From contig SVFH01000019.1 in assembly GCA_015056945.1 (NCBI GenBank), positions 1 to 51,499 of the forward strand: a DNA stretch of 51,499 nucleotides, given 5' to 3'. The DNA is from Lachnospiraceae bacterium. Lineage in GTDB: Bacteria; Bacillota; Clostridia; Lachnospirales; Lachnospiraceae. The notes under the pieces are model-generated. The model had not been told where the DNA came from. It made no database searches and saw nothing but the letters and a program-made list of their open reading frames with translations. Within the stretch, counting starts at the first letter, position 1; the number at the start of each line of letters is the position of its first letter. This document shows positions 33,938 to 42,950 of the stretch, in pieces. A program made the position numbers and the translations under genes.

Positions 33938-35599
33938 ATGCCGTTAATGGGAAGCTTATACGTAGGAACAACCGGATTACAGACAAGTCAGAATGCATTA
34001 AATACAACAGGTCATAACCTTACAAATGCGGATACCGTAGGATATGTAAGGCAGCAAACCATGCTGGGTGACCGAGGATATAATACCATATCTATCGACG
34101 CAACTGCGATTGCAAATAAGCAGTTGGGGCTCGGTGTCAATTATTCCCAAATCAGACAGGTGAGAGATGTATTTTTGGACCAGACGTATCGCGAGGAAAG
34201 CGGTCGCCTGGCTTTTTATGAAACGTATTATTCAGCAATCGAGGAAGTGGAAACACTATTAGGAGAGATGGATGGTGCGTCTTTTCAGCTGTCATTAGAC
34301 GGACTTTGGGTGGCAATTCAGGAAATTGCGAAAGACCCGGACAGTTCGGTGACGCAGGGATTGTTGATGCAAAGGGCATACACGTTCATGACGGATGCCA
34401 AAGCCGTTTACCAGGGGTTGTGTGATTATCAGGATAATTTGAATCGTGATATTAAGAATATGGTGGATCAGATTAATGATTACGGTGCCAAGATTAAAGA
34501 TTTGAATGAGCAGATTATTAAGATTGAAACCGGTGGCATCGAAAAGGCGAACGACTTAAAAGATGAAAGAAACAAGCTGGTGGATGAATTGAGTTCCCTG
34601 GCAAACATAGATTATATGACAGATGCTTTCGGAAATACACTGGTGAAGATTGAAGGACATATGTTTGTCACACCGGAAAAGGTAAATGAAATCGGTTATC
34701 AGCTAGACGATGCAGCAACCTTTTATAATGTGTTTTGGAAAGATGATGCGAAGTTAGGAGTCGACTCTGACGGAAGAGAATATTATGAAGACGTGGAAGA
34801 TGCGGCAGTGTTTGATTTGTCACAGGAGATTGCAACTTCCATGGACACCGATTTAGGAGAATTAAAAGCATTAATGGTTACAAGAGGTGACCATCGGGCT
34901 AATTATACGGATTTGATGGCAAAATATGATGAGCAGGGAGAAGAAGTTATTTCTGCGAATGAAAGTTATTCCAATATTTCTGATTCGGTTATTATGACTG
35001 TTCAGGCTGAGTTTGACAGACTTGTACATGGTGTTGTAACTGTAATAAACGGTGCACTTGAAGAAGCATGGGCAAACAGTGGCGGCGCATATATGTCAGA
35101 CGGAAGAGGAAACCCGATGCAGATTTTTCAACGTGAAACTGCAGAGGTGAGGGAAGAAGAAGATATTAATGAAAGCGAAACGCTTTTTACAACTGCCAAC
35201 CTGATAATCAATATGGAACTGATGCAGACTCCGGCGAAATTGTCATTTAAGAAACCGGACGGAAGTGTAGATTATGAAACAGCAGAAATTATCAAAAGGG
35301 CTTTCGAGGAAAAGACACTTGTTCTGAATCCGGAAAATACCAATCCGATGGGACTTTCCGATTATTATTCTTCTCTTGTGGCACATGTTGCCAACAATGG
35401 GGCGGTATATAAGAGTATTCGTGATAACGAACAGATTACGGTTGATTCTACTGAGAATGCGAGACAACAGATTATCGGCGTTTCAACAGATGAAGAGCTT
35501 TCTAATATGATTCGTTTTCAGAATGCATATAATGCATCCAGCCGTTACATAAATGTAATCAGTGAGATGTTGGAACATCTTTTAAACGCACTTGGATAA
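33938..35599 (+). CDS. flgK: Hook-associated protein FlgK, first copy
   Basis: 553 residues with FlgK ends: N-terminal LYVGTTGLQTSQNALNTTGH followed by NLTNADTVGYVRQ, and C-terminal ISTDEELSNMIRFQNAYNAS-type block (VSTDEELSNMIRFQNAYNA). FlgK forms the first junction ring between hook and filament. It is followed 31 bases later by a second, diverged FlgK, so the two may occupy different rings or be expressed as alternatives. Confidence 0.92.
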   Translation: MPLMGSLYVGTTGLQTSQNALNTTGHNLTNADTVGYVRQQTMLGDRGYNTISIDATAIANKQLGLGVNYSQIRQVRDVFLDQTYREESGRLAFYETYYSAIEEVETLLGEMDGASFQLSLDGLWVAIQEIAKDPDSSVTQGLLMQRAYTFMTDAKAVYQGLCDYQDNLNRDIKNMVDQINDYGAKIKDLNEQIIKIETGGIEKANDLKDERNKLVDELSSLANIDYMTDAFGNTLVKIEGHMFVTPEKVNEIGYQLDDAATFYNVFWKDDAKLGVDSDGREYYEDVEDAAVFDLSQEIATSMDTDLGELKALMVTRGDHRANYTDLMAKYDEQGEEVISANESYSNISDSVIMTVQAEFDRLVHGVVTVINGALEEAWANSGGAYMSDGRGNPMQIFQRETAEVREEEDINESETLFTTANLIINMELMQTPAKLSFKKPDGSVDYETAEIIKRAFEEKTLVLNPENTNPMGLSDYYSSLVAHVANNGAVYKSIRDNEQITVDSTENARQQIIGVSTDEELSNMIRFQNAYNASSRYINVISEMLEHLLNALG

Positions 35600-35630
35600 A
35601 CCGGTCTGACCGGGAGAAAGGAGGAGCAAA

Positions 35631-37487
35631 ATGGCCTCACAATTTTACGGATTAAATATTTCATACACAGGCTTGCTTGCTTCGAATGCAGCCTTAAATA
35701 CAACAGCAAATAATATTGCGAATGCAGATACGCATGGATACAGCCGTCAGGTGGTAAACCAGGTTGCGGGCAATGCATTGCGTACATATACTACGTTCGG
35801 ATGCTCCGGCTCCGGTGTTGATGTAAGATCCATTGAACGTGTCAGGGATGAGTTTTACGATGTGAAATTCTGGATTAATAAGGGAACGGAAGGGGAATAT
35901 GATAAGAAACAATATTATATGAACCAGATGGAAGATTATTTCCTTGATGATACTACGGTAAAAGGTTTCAAGACCATTTTTGATGAGATGCGCGGTTCTC
36001 TTGAAGAATTGATGAAAAATGCCGGAGATACAACGGTGAAAAGTCAGTTTATCGGTTATGCGAGAAACCTCACAACGTACTTTAACGAGATGGCGGGAAA
36101 CCTGACGAAAATGCAGGAAGATGTGAATTCCGAGATTAAAATCAAGGTGGATGAGATTAACTCTTATGCACAGGAAATCAGTTCTTTGAATAAGCAGATT
36201 AATGTAATTGAACTGACCGGTGTGATGGCGAATGAACTTCGTGATCAGCGTACTGTTATTATTGATAAGCTTTCTAAGGTTATTGACGTGGAAGTGAATG
36301 AAACACCGATTTATGATACGAATAATCCGGAGCGTTTCACCGGCGCTCACCGTTGTATCGTAAGAATCGGCGGCGGACAGGTCCTGGTGGATATGAACGA
36401 ATACAATCCTCTTCACTGTGTAGCACGTGAGACGGATGAGAAAGCATATCAGTCGGATACACTCGGTCTTTACGATATTGAGTGGTCAAATGGTGCAACC
36501 TTTGGTATGTATAATAAAACAATGCGTGGCGAACTTGCCGGATTGATTCAATTGCGTGATGGTAACAACGGAGAACATTTTAACGGTAAAATAGTTGAAA
36601 TCAGAAGAGATTCCCAAGGATATGATTACGTAACGGTTAAGGTGGATGCGGATTATCTTTTGGACATGAAAAAATCCACGCTTGCAGATGAAGGCGTCAT
36701 TAACCTGGGAGATACACTTTATAAATATGAGGGATGGACTTTCGACAAAGAAAGTAAAACTTATACCTTCAAGATGAGTCAGGAAGAAAATAACGGTGAA
36801 CAGGTTCCTTACAGCAAGATGTACCGCGAGGCGGCTGTGAACCAGTCGGTGGAATATAAGGGAATTCCGTACTATATGCAGCAGATGAATGAATGGGTCA
36901 GACTTTTTGCATCGGCAGCCAACGAGATTCTCACACAACCCGGCAGCAGTGATGAATACGGAAACCCGGGACAGATTCTTTTTACCGGTAATCTTGCAAA
37001 TGCTAAGCAGTTAAAATTCCGCAAGGAATTGTTAAATATGGAAATGATTACTTCTGAGGATGACTGTTACAGACAGTTGACGGCAGGAAACTTTGGTATC
37101 ACCAATGCACTTTTGGATGATCCGATGCTCCTTGCGACCAAGACGGACGCACAGGAAGGTCAGGATAAGTACGACATCCTCGAAAGACTTTATGATATGA
37201 CAAGTGATGCGGAAATCATGAGTTTCCGTGGCGGCAGTGCTGATGAATTTCTTGAATGGATGTTGGCAGACGTTTCATTAAATACAGAGCGTGCCAAAAC
37301 TTTCCATTCGAATGCCGAAACAATGTCTAACAGTATTGAGAATCAAAGAATTTCAATTTCCGGTGTGGATCATGATGAAGAAACGGTAAATCTGGTTAAG
37401 TTCCAGAATGCGTACAATTTATCTTCCAAGATGATTCAGGTACTTACGGAGATTTATGACCGACTTATTCTTGAAACAGGTGTATAG
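35631..37487 (+). CDS. flgK: Hook-associated protein FlgK, second copy
   Basis: 618 residues with FlgK signatures: LNISYTGLLASNAALNTTAN then NIANADTHGYSRQV, and near the end ISGVDHDEETVNLVKFQNAY. The central domain is about 65 residues longer than in the first copy and dissimilar to it. AAGGAGGAG precedes the ATG. It lies between the first flgK and flgL in an apparently continuous transcript. Confidence 0.92.
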   Translation: MASQFYGLNISYTGLLASNAALNTTANNIANADTHGYSRQVVNQVAGNALRTYTTFGCSGSGVDVRSIERVRDEFYDVKFWINKGTEGEYDKKQYYMNQMEDYFLDDTTVKGFKTIFDEMRGSLEELMKNAGDTTVKSQFIGYARNLTTYFNEMAGNLTKMQEDVNSEIKIKVDEINSYAQEISSLNKQINVIELTGVMANELRDQRTVIIDKLSKVIDVEVNETPIYDTNNPERFTGAHRCIVRIGGGQVLVDMNEYNPLHCVARETDEKAYQSDTLGLYDIEWSNGATFGMYNKTMRGELAGLIQLRDGNNGEHFNGKIVEIRRDSQGYDYVTVKVDADYLLDMKKSTLADEGVINLGDTLYKYEGWTFDKESKTYTFKMSQEENNGEQVPYSKMYREAAVNQSVEYKGIPYYMQQMNEWVRLFASAANEILTQPGSSDEYGNPGQILFTGNLANAKQLKFRKELLNMEMITSEDDCYRQLTAGNFGITNALLDDPMLLATKTDAQEGQDKYDILERLYDMTSDAEIMSFRGGSADEFLEWMLADVSLNTERAKTFHSNAETMSNSIENQRISISGVDHDEETVNLVKFQNAYNLSSKMIQVLTEIYDRLILETGV

Positions 37488-37540
37488 TCAGAGTACTTAA
37501 TAGCCGATATATAGTACATAGGTAAGAGGAGGCTGAAAAG

Positions 37541-39076
37541 ATGAGAATAACCAACAAGATTATGCAGAACAACACATTGTTTAATATTAATAATAATAAA
37601 ATTCTGCAGGATAAACTAAATACACAGATGACTACCCGTAAAAAAATCATCAAGCCTTCCGATGATCCCGTTATCGCAATCAGAGCGTTACGTCTGCGTA
37701 GTAATCTGAATCAGGTGAGTCAGTATAATGAGAGAAATATTCCCGATGCGGAACATTGGATAGAATTAACGGAAAGTGCGGTTTCCACAACCGTTGATTT
37801 GGTAGGTGATATGATTGAACAGTTCCAGAAGGGGTCAAAGAGCAGCTTTAAAACTTCTGACAGGGAGATTCTTTTACAAAGCTTAAAACAGCTTCGTGAA
37901 GAAGTGTACGGAACGGGTGACGCTGATTATGCGGGAAGAACTATTTTCACCGGGTATCGTACTGATATGAAGCTTTCTTTTGACAGAAGTGTGGAGCAGA
38001 CATATCGGATTCATGAACAACTGACCAATGTGGATACGGATACAATTACATATCTGGATTACGGCGATGTCGGAATTATGAATGAGACAAATTTCAATGA
38101 CCCGACAATGACAACACAGCAGGAAGTGAAGACCTATCAGGTGAACCGAATCCGTCTGGCGTATGATAATCTTGATCCTGCAAATCCACCGACATTACAG
38201 CAGACAATTGCTTACGAGGAAGACGGTACACCGATGTATGCTTCCTTTGGTAATGTGCAGACAATCTCAAAGAATGATACTGTAGATGCGTATCGCGTGG
38301 TTTCTGATCCGGAGTATGCAAATTATGATGCTGATGCAATTGTATTTGTGCCGGAAACAGGCGAATTGCTATTAGGAAATAATGTTTATGATAAAATAAA
38401 AGCGCTGCCCGTGAATGCAGAAATTGTTGTGTCTTATGATAAAACACAGTGGATTGAAGGAGATTTGAGACCGGAACACTATTTCGCATGTGAATCCGAA
38501 GGGCTGGAATATAATCCGAAATATTTGACTCGTGCAGGACGTAGTGAGAAACAGGTAATTGCATACGATGTCGGGTTCAATCAGGATTTACAGGTAAATA
38601 CGACTGCAGATGAAGTGTATAAACATGGTATCGGACGCGAGGTGGATGAATTACTTCGATTGCTTGAGCAGATGGAGGAAGTGGACCTTGCGGTAGATAA
38701 AATTTCTGCACTTGTCGGAAATGAAAATTATGATGCTGATGAAGTTGAGAATGCACTTGCGGCGGCTGAAAAGTCACAGACCTATATGAAGGATTTGCTG
38801 CAGAGACGTTTTGAACGCGGAATTACTACCATGCAGGGATACTTTGATGAAGTGAATGCAGCCTACACTGCAATCGGTAACCGTTCGCTCAGACTGGAAT
38901 TAATCGGAAACAGACTGGACGGTCAGATGCTTTCCTTCCGTACACTCGTTACAAAGAATGAAGATGCGGATTTGGAAGATTTGGCAGTACAGCTTAGCAG
39001 TTCCAAGCTGACTTATGATGCGGCGCTTGCGGCAACCGGCAAATTGTTACAGACGACATTGATGAATTACATTTAA
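37541..39076 (+). CDS. flgL: Hook-associated protein FlgL
   Basis: 511 residues, well above the roughly 300 of enteric FlgL. The N-terminus (MRITNKIMQNNTLFNINNNK, then KPSDDPVIAIRAL) and C-terminus (LEDLAVQLSSSKLTYDAALA) are flagellin-like coiled segments of the FlgL type. The extra length is in the middle (residues about 150-360), probably an additional surface domain exposed at the junction. It ends the flgM-flgL group; a new promoter precedes fliW. Confidence 0.92.
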   Translation: MRITNKIMQNNTLFNINNNKILQDKLNTQMTTRKKIIKPSDDPVIAIRALRLRSNLNQVSQYNERNIPDAEHWIELTESAVSTTVDLVGDMIEQFQKGSKSSFKTSDREILLQSLKQLREEVYGTGDADYAGRTIFTGYRTDMKLSFDRSVEQTYRIHEQLTNVDTDTITYLDYGDVGIMNETNFNDPTMTTQQEVKTYQVNRIRLAYDNLDPANPPTLQQTIAYEEDGTPMYASFGNVQTISKNDTVDAYRVVSDPEYANYDADAIVFVPETGELLLGNNVYDKIKALPVNAEIVVSYDKTQWIEGDLRPEHYFACESEGLEYNPKYLTRAGRSEKQVIAYDVGFNQDLQVNTTADEVYKHGIGREVDELLRLLEQMEEVDLAVDKISALVGNENYDADEVENALAAAEKSQTYMKDLLQRRFERGITTMQGYFDEVNAAYTAIGNRSLRLELIGNRLDGQMLSFRTLVTKNEDADLEDLAVQLSSSKLTYDAALAATGKLLQTTLMNYI

Positions 39077-39147
39077 ACATATATAAAGAGGAAATACAGC
39101 TGTATTGAGAGGTTTCACTGCTTTCATCATAAATTTGTAATTTCTAT

Positions 39148-39175
39148 TTGGAAAAACGAAAAAGTGTGCTACAAT
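39148..39175 (+). promoter_or_regulatory. Sigma-A promoter for fliW-csrA
   Basis: TTGGAA (39148-39153), 16-base spacer, TACAAT (39170-39175), about 50 bases upstream of fliW. This indicates that the regulators are expressed independently of sigma-D. Confidence 0.65.
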
Positions 39176-39228
39176 AAAAGAACAGTTGAATAATGAAAAC
39201 AGGATGAAAAGAAAGGCGGAATTTGGGT

Positions 39229-39684
39229 ATGGTAATTAATACAAGAGTATTTGGCAAAGTTACAATTGAAGACAACAAGTTGATTCATTTCCCCGGAGGA
39301 ATCGTAGGATTTCCTGAGTTGAAAGATTTTGCATTGATTCATGATCCTGATCAGGGAGAGAACGGCGGCATTCGTTGGATGCAGTCTGTGCAGGAACCTC
39401 AGTTTGCAATGCCTGTGATTGATCCGTTACGTGTGAAACCGGATTACAATCCTGTTGTGGAGGATGATTTATTGGCACCGCTTGGTGAGATTGATACGGA
39501 AGAATTACTTGTGCTGGTTACCATCACAGTGCCTTCTGACTTAACCAAGATGACAGTGAATTTGAAGGCTCCTTTTATTATCAATGCTGCAAATCGCAAA
39601 GCAGCACAGATTATCGGAGAAGGTTATGAAGTGAAATTCCCCGTTTATGAAATTCTACAGAATTTAAAAAAGGAAGGTGAGTAA
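39229..39684 (+). CDS. fliW: Flagellar assembly factor FliW
   Basis: 151 residues from the ATG at 39229, which sits ten bases from AAAGGCGG; an in-frame TTG at 39223 is too close to that site. Family motifs are FGKVTIEDNKLIHFPGGIVG then FPELKDFAL, and the C-terminal FPVYEILQNL. FliW binds flagellin and, when flagellin is exported, binds CsrA instead, releasing translational repression. csrA follows two bases after the stop. Confidence 0.95.
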   Translation: MVINTRVFGKVTIEDNKLIHFPGGIVGFPELKDFALIHDPDQGENGGIRWMQSVQEPQFAMPVIDPLRVKPDYNPVVEDDLLAPLGEIDTEELLVLVTITVPSDLTKMTVNLKAPFIINAANRKAAQIIGEGYEVKFPVYEILQNLKKEGE

Positions 39685-39686
39685 AA

Positions 39687-39902
39687 ATGCTTGCATTATC
39701 GAGAAAAAAGAATGAGGCAATTGTGATTAATAACAACGTAGAAATCACCGTCCTTGAAGTAAAAGGGGATCAGGTGAAACTCGGTATTTCTGCGCCTAAA
39801 GAGGTGCCGGTATATCGTAAGGAAGTGTATGTGCAGATTCAGGAGGCTAACGAGGCTGCAATGAATATGACGGATGCAGAGGCATTGAAGAAGATTTTTT
39901 AG
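39687..39902 (+). CDS. csrA: Translational regulator CsrA
   Basis: 71 residues starting MLALSRKKNEAIVINNNVEI with VLEVKGDQVKLGISAPKEV, a standard CsrA. The RNA-binding strand 1 and the VYRKEVY segment are intact, and the C-terminal extension (ANEAAMNMTDAEALKKIF) is like that of Firmicutes CsrA that interact with FliW. Binding sites are proposed below for both flagellin leaders. A strong terminator follows at once. Confidence 0.97.
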   Translation: MLALSRKKNEAIVINNNVEITVLEVKGDQVKLGISAPKEVPVYRKEVYVQIQEANEAAMNMTDAEALKKIF

Positions 39903-39908
39903 TGAAGA

Positions 39909-39950
39909 ACACCATAGTATTACATGGCAGTAATGCTATGGTGTGTTTTT
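39909..39950 (+). terminator. Strong terminator after csrA
   Basis: ACACCATAGTATTAC (39909-39923) pairs with GTAATGCTATGGTGT (39930-39944) with one wobble, followed by TTTTT. It also argues against translation starting at the upstream in-frame GTG of the next gene. Confidence 0.9.
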
Positions 39951-39988
39951 ATTTTATAGTTCGACAGTCAAGAAGGTGTGAGAATTTA

Positions 39989-41104
39989 ATGAAAGAGCTT
40001 AACGAAAATAAAATATCTTTTATAATATGTAAGAATAATGATATGTTTTATGAAGAATGTTTATTGTATTTGAACGAGTTAATTGTGCCTAATGGTTTTG
40101 AAGTGGACGTTCTTGCTATATCGGATGCCAAAACAATGATTTCTGGGTATAATGAAGGGATGAAAGCTTCAGATGCTAAATATAAGATTTATATGCATCA
40201 AGATGTTTTTATTGTTAATAAAGAATTTATTAGTGATATTTTGTCCGTTTTTCAAAATAATCCTGAAGTTGGAATGTTAGGTGTAATTGGCGGTGTAGAC
40301 TTACCACAAAATGCATTGATTGCGGATGCGTGGAATGTCGGAAAAACATATGCGAGTAATTTTGCAGCTACATTCGAAGTGGTATATAACTTTAGTCCAA
40401 GTAGAGAATATACTGAGGTCGAGGCGGTCGATGGTATGCTTATGATGACGCAGTACGATTTGGAGTGGCGTGAAGATTTAGACCTGAAGTGGGATTTTTA
40501 TGATATTTCTCAGTCTATGGAATTTAGAAGAAAAGGATATAAGGTTGCTATCCCGAGGCAAAATACACCATGGTGCATTCATGATTGCGGACATTCAAAA
40601 ATGATTTGTTATGATGCGAATCGAGAAGTGTTTTTAAAGGAGTATGGTGATTTTTTTGGTGAGAGATTTTCTCCTTTTTTAAATATTGAGAAAATGCAAT
40701 TAGAAGAAAAATTATTTGATACATTAAAAATGTATATGGAAAGCGGAGATGTGGATGAAGTTTGCTCCGTATTGGATGGTTTTTCGGAAATCAAGTTTAG
40801 AAACACAAATATTCAGTACCTATTTAACTTTTGTGAGATTTATAAAGAGGAGAAGAGGTTAGGGGTTGCAAAAGAATGTCAGTTTATTAATGGAGAGAGA
40901 TGGGAGGAACTTGTTAATAAATATAATATAATCAAGTTTAGTCTTAGAAGGATAGAAAACGAAATATGTAAAGATGAATTAATTCAAGTAATGATAGAGA
41001 ATATAAACAAAACAATATCATGTATCGCGGTATATTTGATTGCAATTAGGGCATGTGTTGATAAAAAAGAGATAGAAAAACTATTGACGATATACAAAAA
41101 GTAG
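39989..41104 (+). CDS. Glycosyltransferase (GT2-like) with C-terminal helical domain
   Basis: 371 residues from ATG 39989 (GAAGGTG upstream); a GTG at 39902 would put the start before a terminator. Residues 1-about 220 are a GT2-like fold with AISDAKTMISGYNEG, an acidic/metal motif YMHQDVFI, VEAVDGMLMMTQYDLEWRED and DFYDISQSMEF. Residues about 225-371 are a separate helical domain. The catalytic domain matches the minus-strand gene at 41135 and the C-terminal part resembles the minus-strand gene at 41838, so here the two are fused. It likely adds a sugar to flagellin or an intermediate, judged by position only. A+T content is higher than in the flagellar genes. Confidence 0.8.
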   Translation: MKELNENKISFIICKNNDMFYEECLLYLNELIVPNGFEVDVLAISDAKTMISGYNEGMKASDAKYKIYMHQDVFIVNKEFISDILSVFQNNPEVGMLGVIGGVDLPQNALIADAWNVGKTYASNFAATFEVVYNFSPSREYTEVEAVDGMLMMTQYDLEWREDLDLKWDFYDISQSMEFRRKGYKVAIPRQNTPWCIHDCGHSKMICYDANREVFLKEYGDFFGERFSPFLNIEKMQLEEKLFDTLKMYMESGDVDEVCSVLDGFSEIKFRNTNIQYLFNFCEIYKEEKRLGVAKECQFINGERWEELVNKYNIIKFSLRRIENEICKDELIQVMIENINKTISCIAVYLIAIRACVDKKEIEKLLTIYKK

Positions 41105-41133
41105 GAGTAGGTTAATGGCTACTCTTACTTTTT
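41096..41133. terminator. Bidirectional terminator between convergent glycosyltransferase genes
   Basis: AAAAGTAGGAGTAG pairs with CTACTCTTACTTTT around GTTAATGG; A-rich and T-rich flanks serve both strands. Confidence 0.75.
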
Positions 41134-41134
41134 G

Positions 41135-41827
41135 CTATTTTGTATCGGAAGTTATTGATAAATCTTTTTTGTATTCTGCAAGGAAAATTTTACGATAATC
41201 ATCGTAATTTGAAAGATTGAGTATTAATCCATCATCGTGTACGCATAAAGGTTTATTGAATACAGGTACAACAATTGAATAACCGGCTCTTTTGAATTCC
41301 ATGCTTTGCGAAGCATCGTAGAAATCCCATCCGGTAAAAAGATCTTCGCGCCAAGGGAGGTCGTATTGGGTTGCAATTAACAAACCATCAACGACTTCAA
41401 CTTTGGAGAGATTTTCAAATGTCGGTTTTGTATATTGGGAACATAAAGAGATGTTCAGGTTCTTGTGCGAGTAAAGACTGTATTCCCTAGGGGCTTGCCA
41501 CATAATGCCGGATGAGGCCATTTGGTAAGCACCTACAATTCCGACCATTCCTATGCTTGCGTCTAAAGAAAAAATGTCAATTAACTCTTGTAAAAAGTAA
41601 ATATCTGTTATAAAGACATCTTGATGCATATAAATCTTATATTTAGCATCTGAAGCATTCAAACCTTCGTTGTATCCTGAAGTCATTGATTTGGCGTCCG
41701 ATATAGTAAGGATGTCCACTTCAAATCCATCGGGAATGACTAAACGATTTAAGTAAAGAAAACACTCTTCTAAATAGAGGGGGTTGTTTACACACATAAT
41801 AATACATATTTTCTGAGGATTTATCAT
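41135..41827 (-). CDS. Glycosyltransferase (GT2-like)
   Basis: 230 residues with AAAGGAG before the ATG. It aligns with the first 220 residues of the plus-strand gene at 39989: TISDAKSMTSGYNEG, SDAKYKIYMHQDVFI, VEVVDGLLIATQYDLPWRED, DFYDASQSMEF. The catalytic domain is alone here; the helical domain is the separate gene just upstream (41838). It probably forms a two-gene minus-strand unit driven from 42355. Its acceptor is unknown; flagellin is the likely one from location. Confidence 0.8.
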   Translation of the reverse strand: MINPQKICIIMCVNNPLYLEECFLYLNRLVIPDGFEVDILTISDAKSMTSGYNEGLNASDAKYKIYMHQDVFITDIYFLQELIDIFSLDASIGMVGIVGAYQMASSGIMWQAPREYSLYSHKNLNISLCSQYTKPTFENLSKVEVVDGLLIATQYDLPWREDLFTGWDFYDASQSMEFKRAGYSIVVPVFNKPLCVHDDGLILNLSNYDDYRKIFLAEYKKDLSITSDTK

Positions 41828-41837
41828 AAATACTCCT

Positions 41838-42296
41838 TTATATTGTTTGCATCAAGGAACGAAATTGGTTTAGGACTAAATCTTTGCTATATATATATAT
41901 CGATTGTTTGATGGTGCCAATGATACAAACAAAGCTCAATTTTTCATTTGTTATAAATGAGATTAACTCTTTTTGTAATTCAATTGGAAAATCAAATTCA
42001 AGACGTCTTAAATAGAAACATAATTGTATGTAGGTTTGTATTAATTGGGAGATGTTTCGATCTAAGAAGATATGATTATTTATTTCTTGGTGAAGTTCTT
42101 CTAAATAAATAACGTTCAGTATACGCAGTGTATATAAGGTACTACTGTGGGAAGAATAGGATACAACTTCTTCGGATGAGATTATTTTTGAAGCCAACGC
42201 GTAGTCTTTCTGTGATAATGCCATATCAATTTGATTCTCTAAATGGTTGATAATTTGATTTATTTCTTTATATTGTTCACAAGATAATAATGCCAT
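41838..42296 (-). CDS. Helical partner of the 41135 glycosyltransferase (152 aa)
   Basis: 152 residues, mostly helical, no membrane segment. Its C-terminal half (FYLRRLEFDFPIELQKELIS, FVCIIGTIKQSIYIYSKDL) resembles the C-terminal domain of the fused protein at 39989 (KFSLRRIENEICKDELIQVM, SCIAVYLIAIRACVDKKEI). It begins ten bases upstream of the glycosyltransferase ATG in the same operon. It likely acts with that enzyme, perhaps as an acceptor-recognition or complex-forming subunit; this is inferred from the fusion. Confidence 0.65.
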   Translation of the reverse strand: MALLSCEQYKEINQIINHLENQIDMALSQKDYALASKIISSEEVVSYSSHSSTLYTLRILNVIYLEELHQEINNHIFLDRNISQLIQTYIQLCFYLRRLEFDFPIELQKELISFITNEKLSFVCIIGTIKQSIYIYSKDLVLNQFRSLMQTI

Positions 42297-42326
42297 AGCA
42301 ATGTTCTCTCCAATAGTCTTTTCTAT

Positions 42327-42355
42327 ATTTTAGATTATGTGAGGAGGATAGTCAA
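42327..42355 (-). promoter_or_regulatory. Sigma-A promoter for minus-strand glycosyltransferase operon
   Basis: Minus-strand TTGACT (42350-42355), 17-base spacer, TAAAAT (42327-42332), about 30 bases before the start at 42296. Confidence 0.65.
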
Positions 42356-42421
42356 TGATAGATAATGTAGAAGTTCGATTATTTTGAGAATAAAATTTAA
42401 AATAAAAATAGTGAAAAAGGC

Positions 42422-42450
42422 TAAATAAAATGTTCTGCTTTTCCGATAAA
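42422..42450 (+). promoter_or_regulatory. Sigma-D type promoter for flaG-fliD operon
   Basis: CCGATAAA at 42443-42450 with TAAA at 42422-42425, about one base wider than the spacing in the other sigma-D promoters here. The -35 part is weaker than at flgM and the flagellins. Confidence 0.65.
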
Positions 42451-42524
42451 ATATGTAAGAAAGCGGGAAGACCCGTTTGTGCATCTATAAACAACAAACA
42501 GTTATCACACGGAGGTGATTTTGT

Positions 42525-42938
42525 ATGGCAATTGAAAGTTTAAGCGCTGTTAGTACATTGCAGGCGCAACCGGCAATGAAACCGCAGCCGGTAGTACAGA
42601 ATGCGGTTCAGACCACGGAAGGTCAAACTATCGAAACAACTCCTAAAGTGGATGCAACAACGGTTGCAGTAGCAAAAGCGGGAGAAAAACCAAAAGACTA
42701 TCAGGAATCAAATCAGCCAACTCCTGAACAGCTTAAGAAGGCGATTGAAGAAATCAATCGTAAAGCGGCGCATACGACTGCACAGTTTGGTGTACATGAA
42801 GAGACAAACCGTATCACAATAAAGATTGTGGATAAGGATACGAAGAAGGTTATCAGAGAGTTACCGCCTGAGAAAACATTAGACATGATTGCGAAGGCAT
42901 GGGAATTGGCAGGTATTCTTGTGGATGAGAAGAGATAA
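42525..42938 (+). CDS. flaG: FlaG-family protein
   Basis: 137 residues. The N-terminal half is low-complexity (Gln/Thr/Ala/Pro), and the C-terminal half carries the FlaG domain: FGVHEETNRITIKIVDKDTK then VIRELPPEKTLDMIAKA. FlaG influences filament length in other flagella. It is the first gene of a flaG-fliD unit behind a sigma-D promoter, with GGAGG upstream of the start. Confidence 0.9.
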   Translation: MAIESLSAVSTLQAQPAMKPQPVVQNAVQTTEGQTIETTPKVDATTVAVAKAGEKPKDYQESNQPTPEQLKKAIEEINRKAAHTTAQFGVHEETNRITIKIVDKDTKKVIRELPPEKTLDMIAKAWELAGILVDEKR

Positions 42939-42950
42939 GGAGGGAAAACA

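Noticed and set aside
35694-36416. 240-residue minus-strand frame inside the second flgK
   Set aside because: Antisense shadow; the plus strand encodes an unmistakable FlgK.
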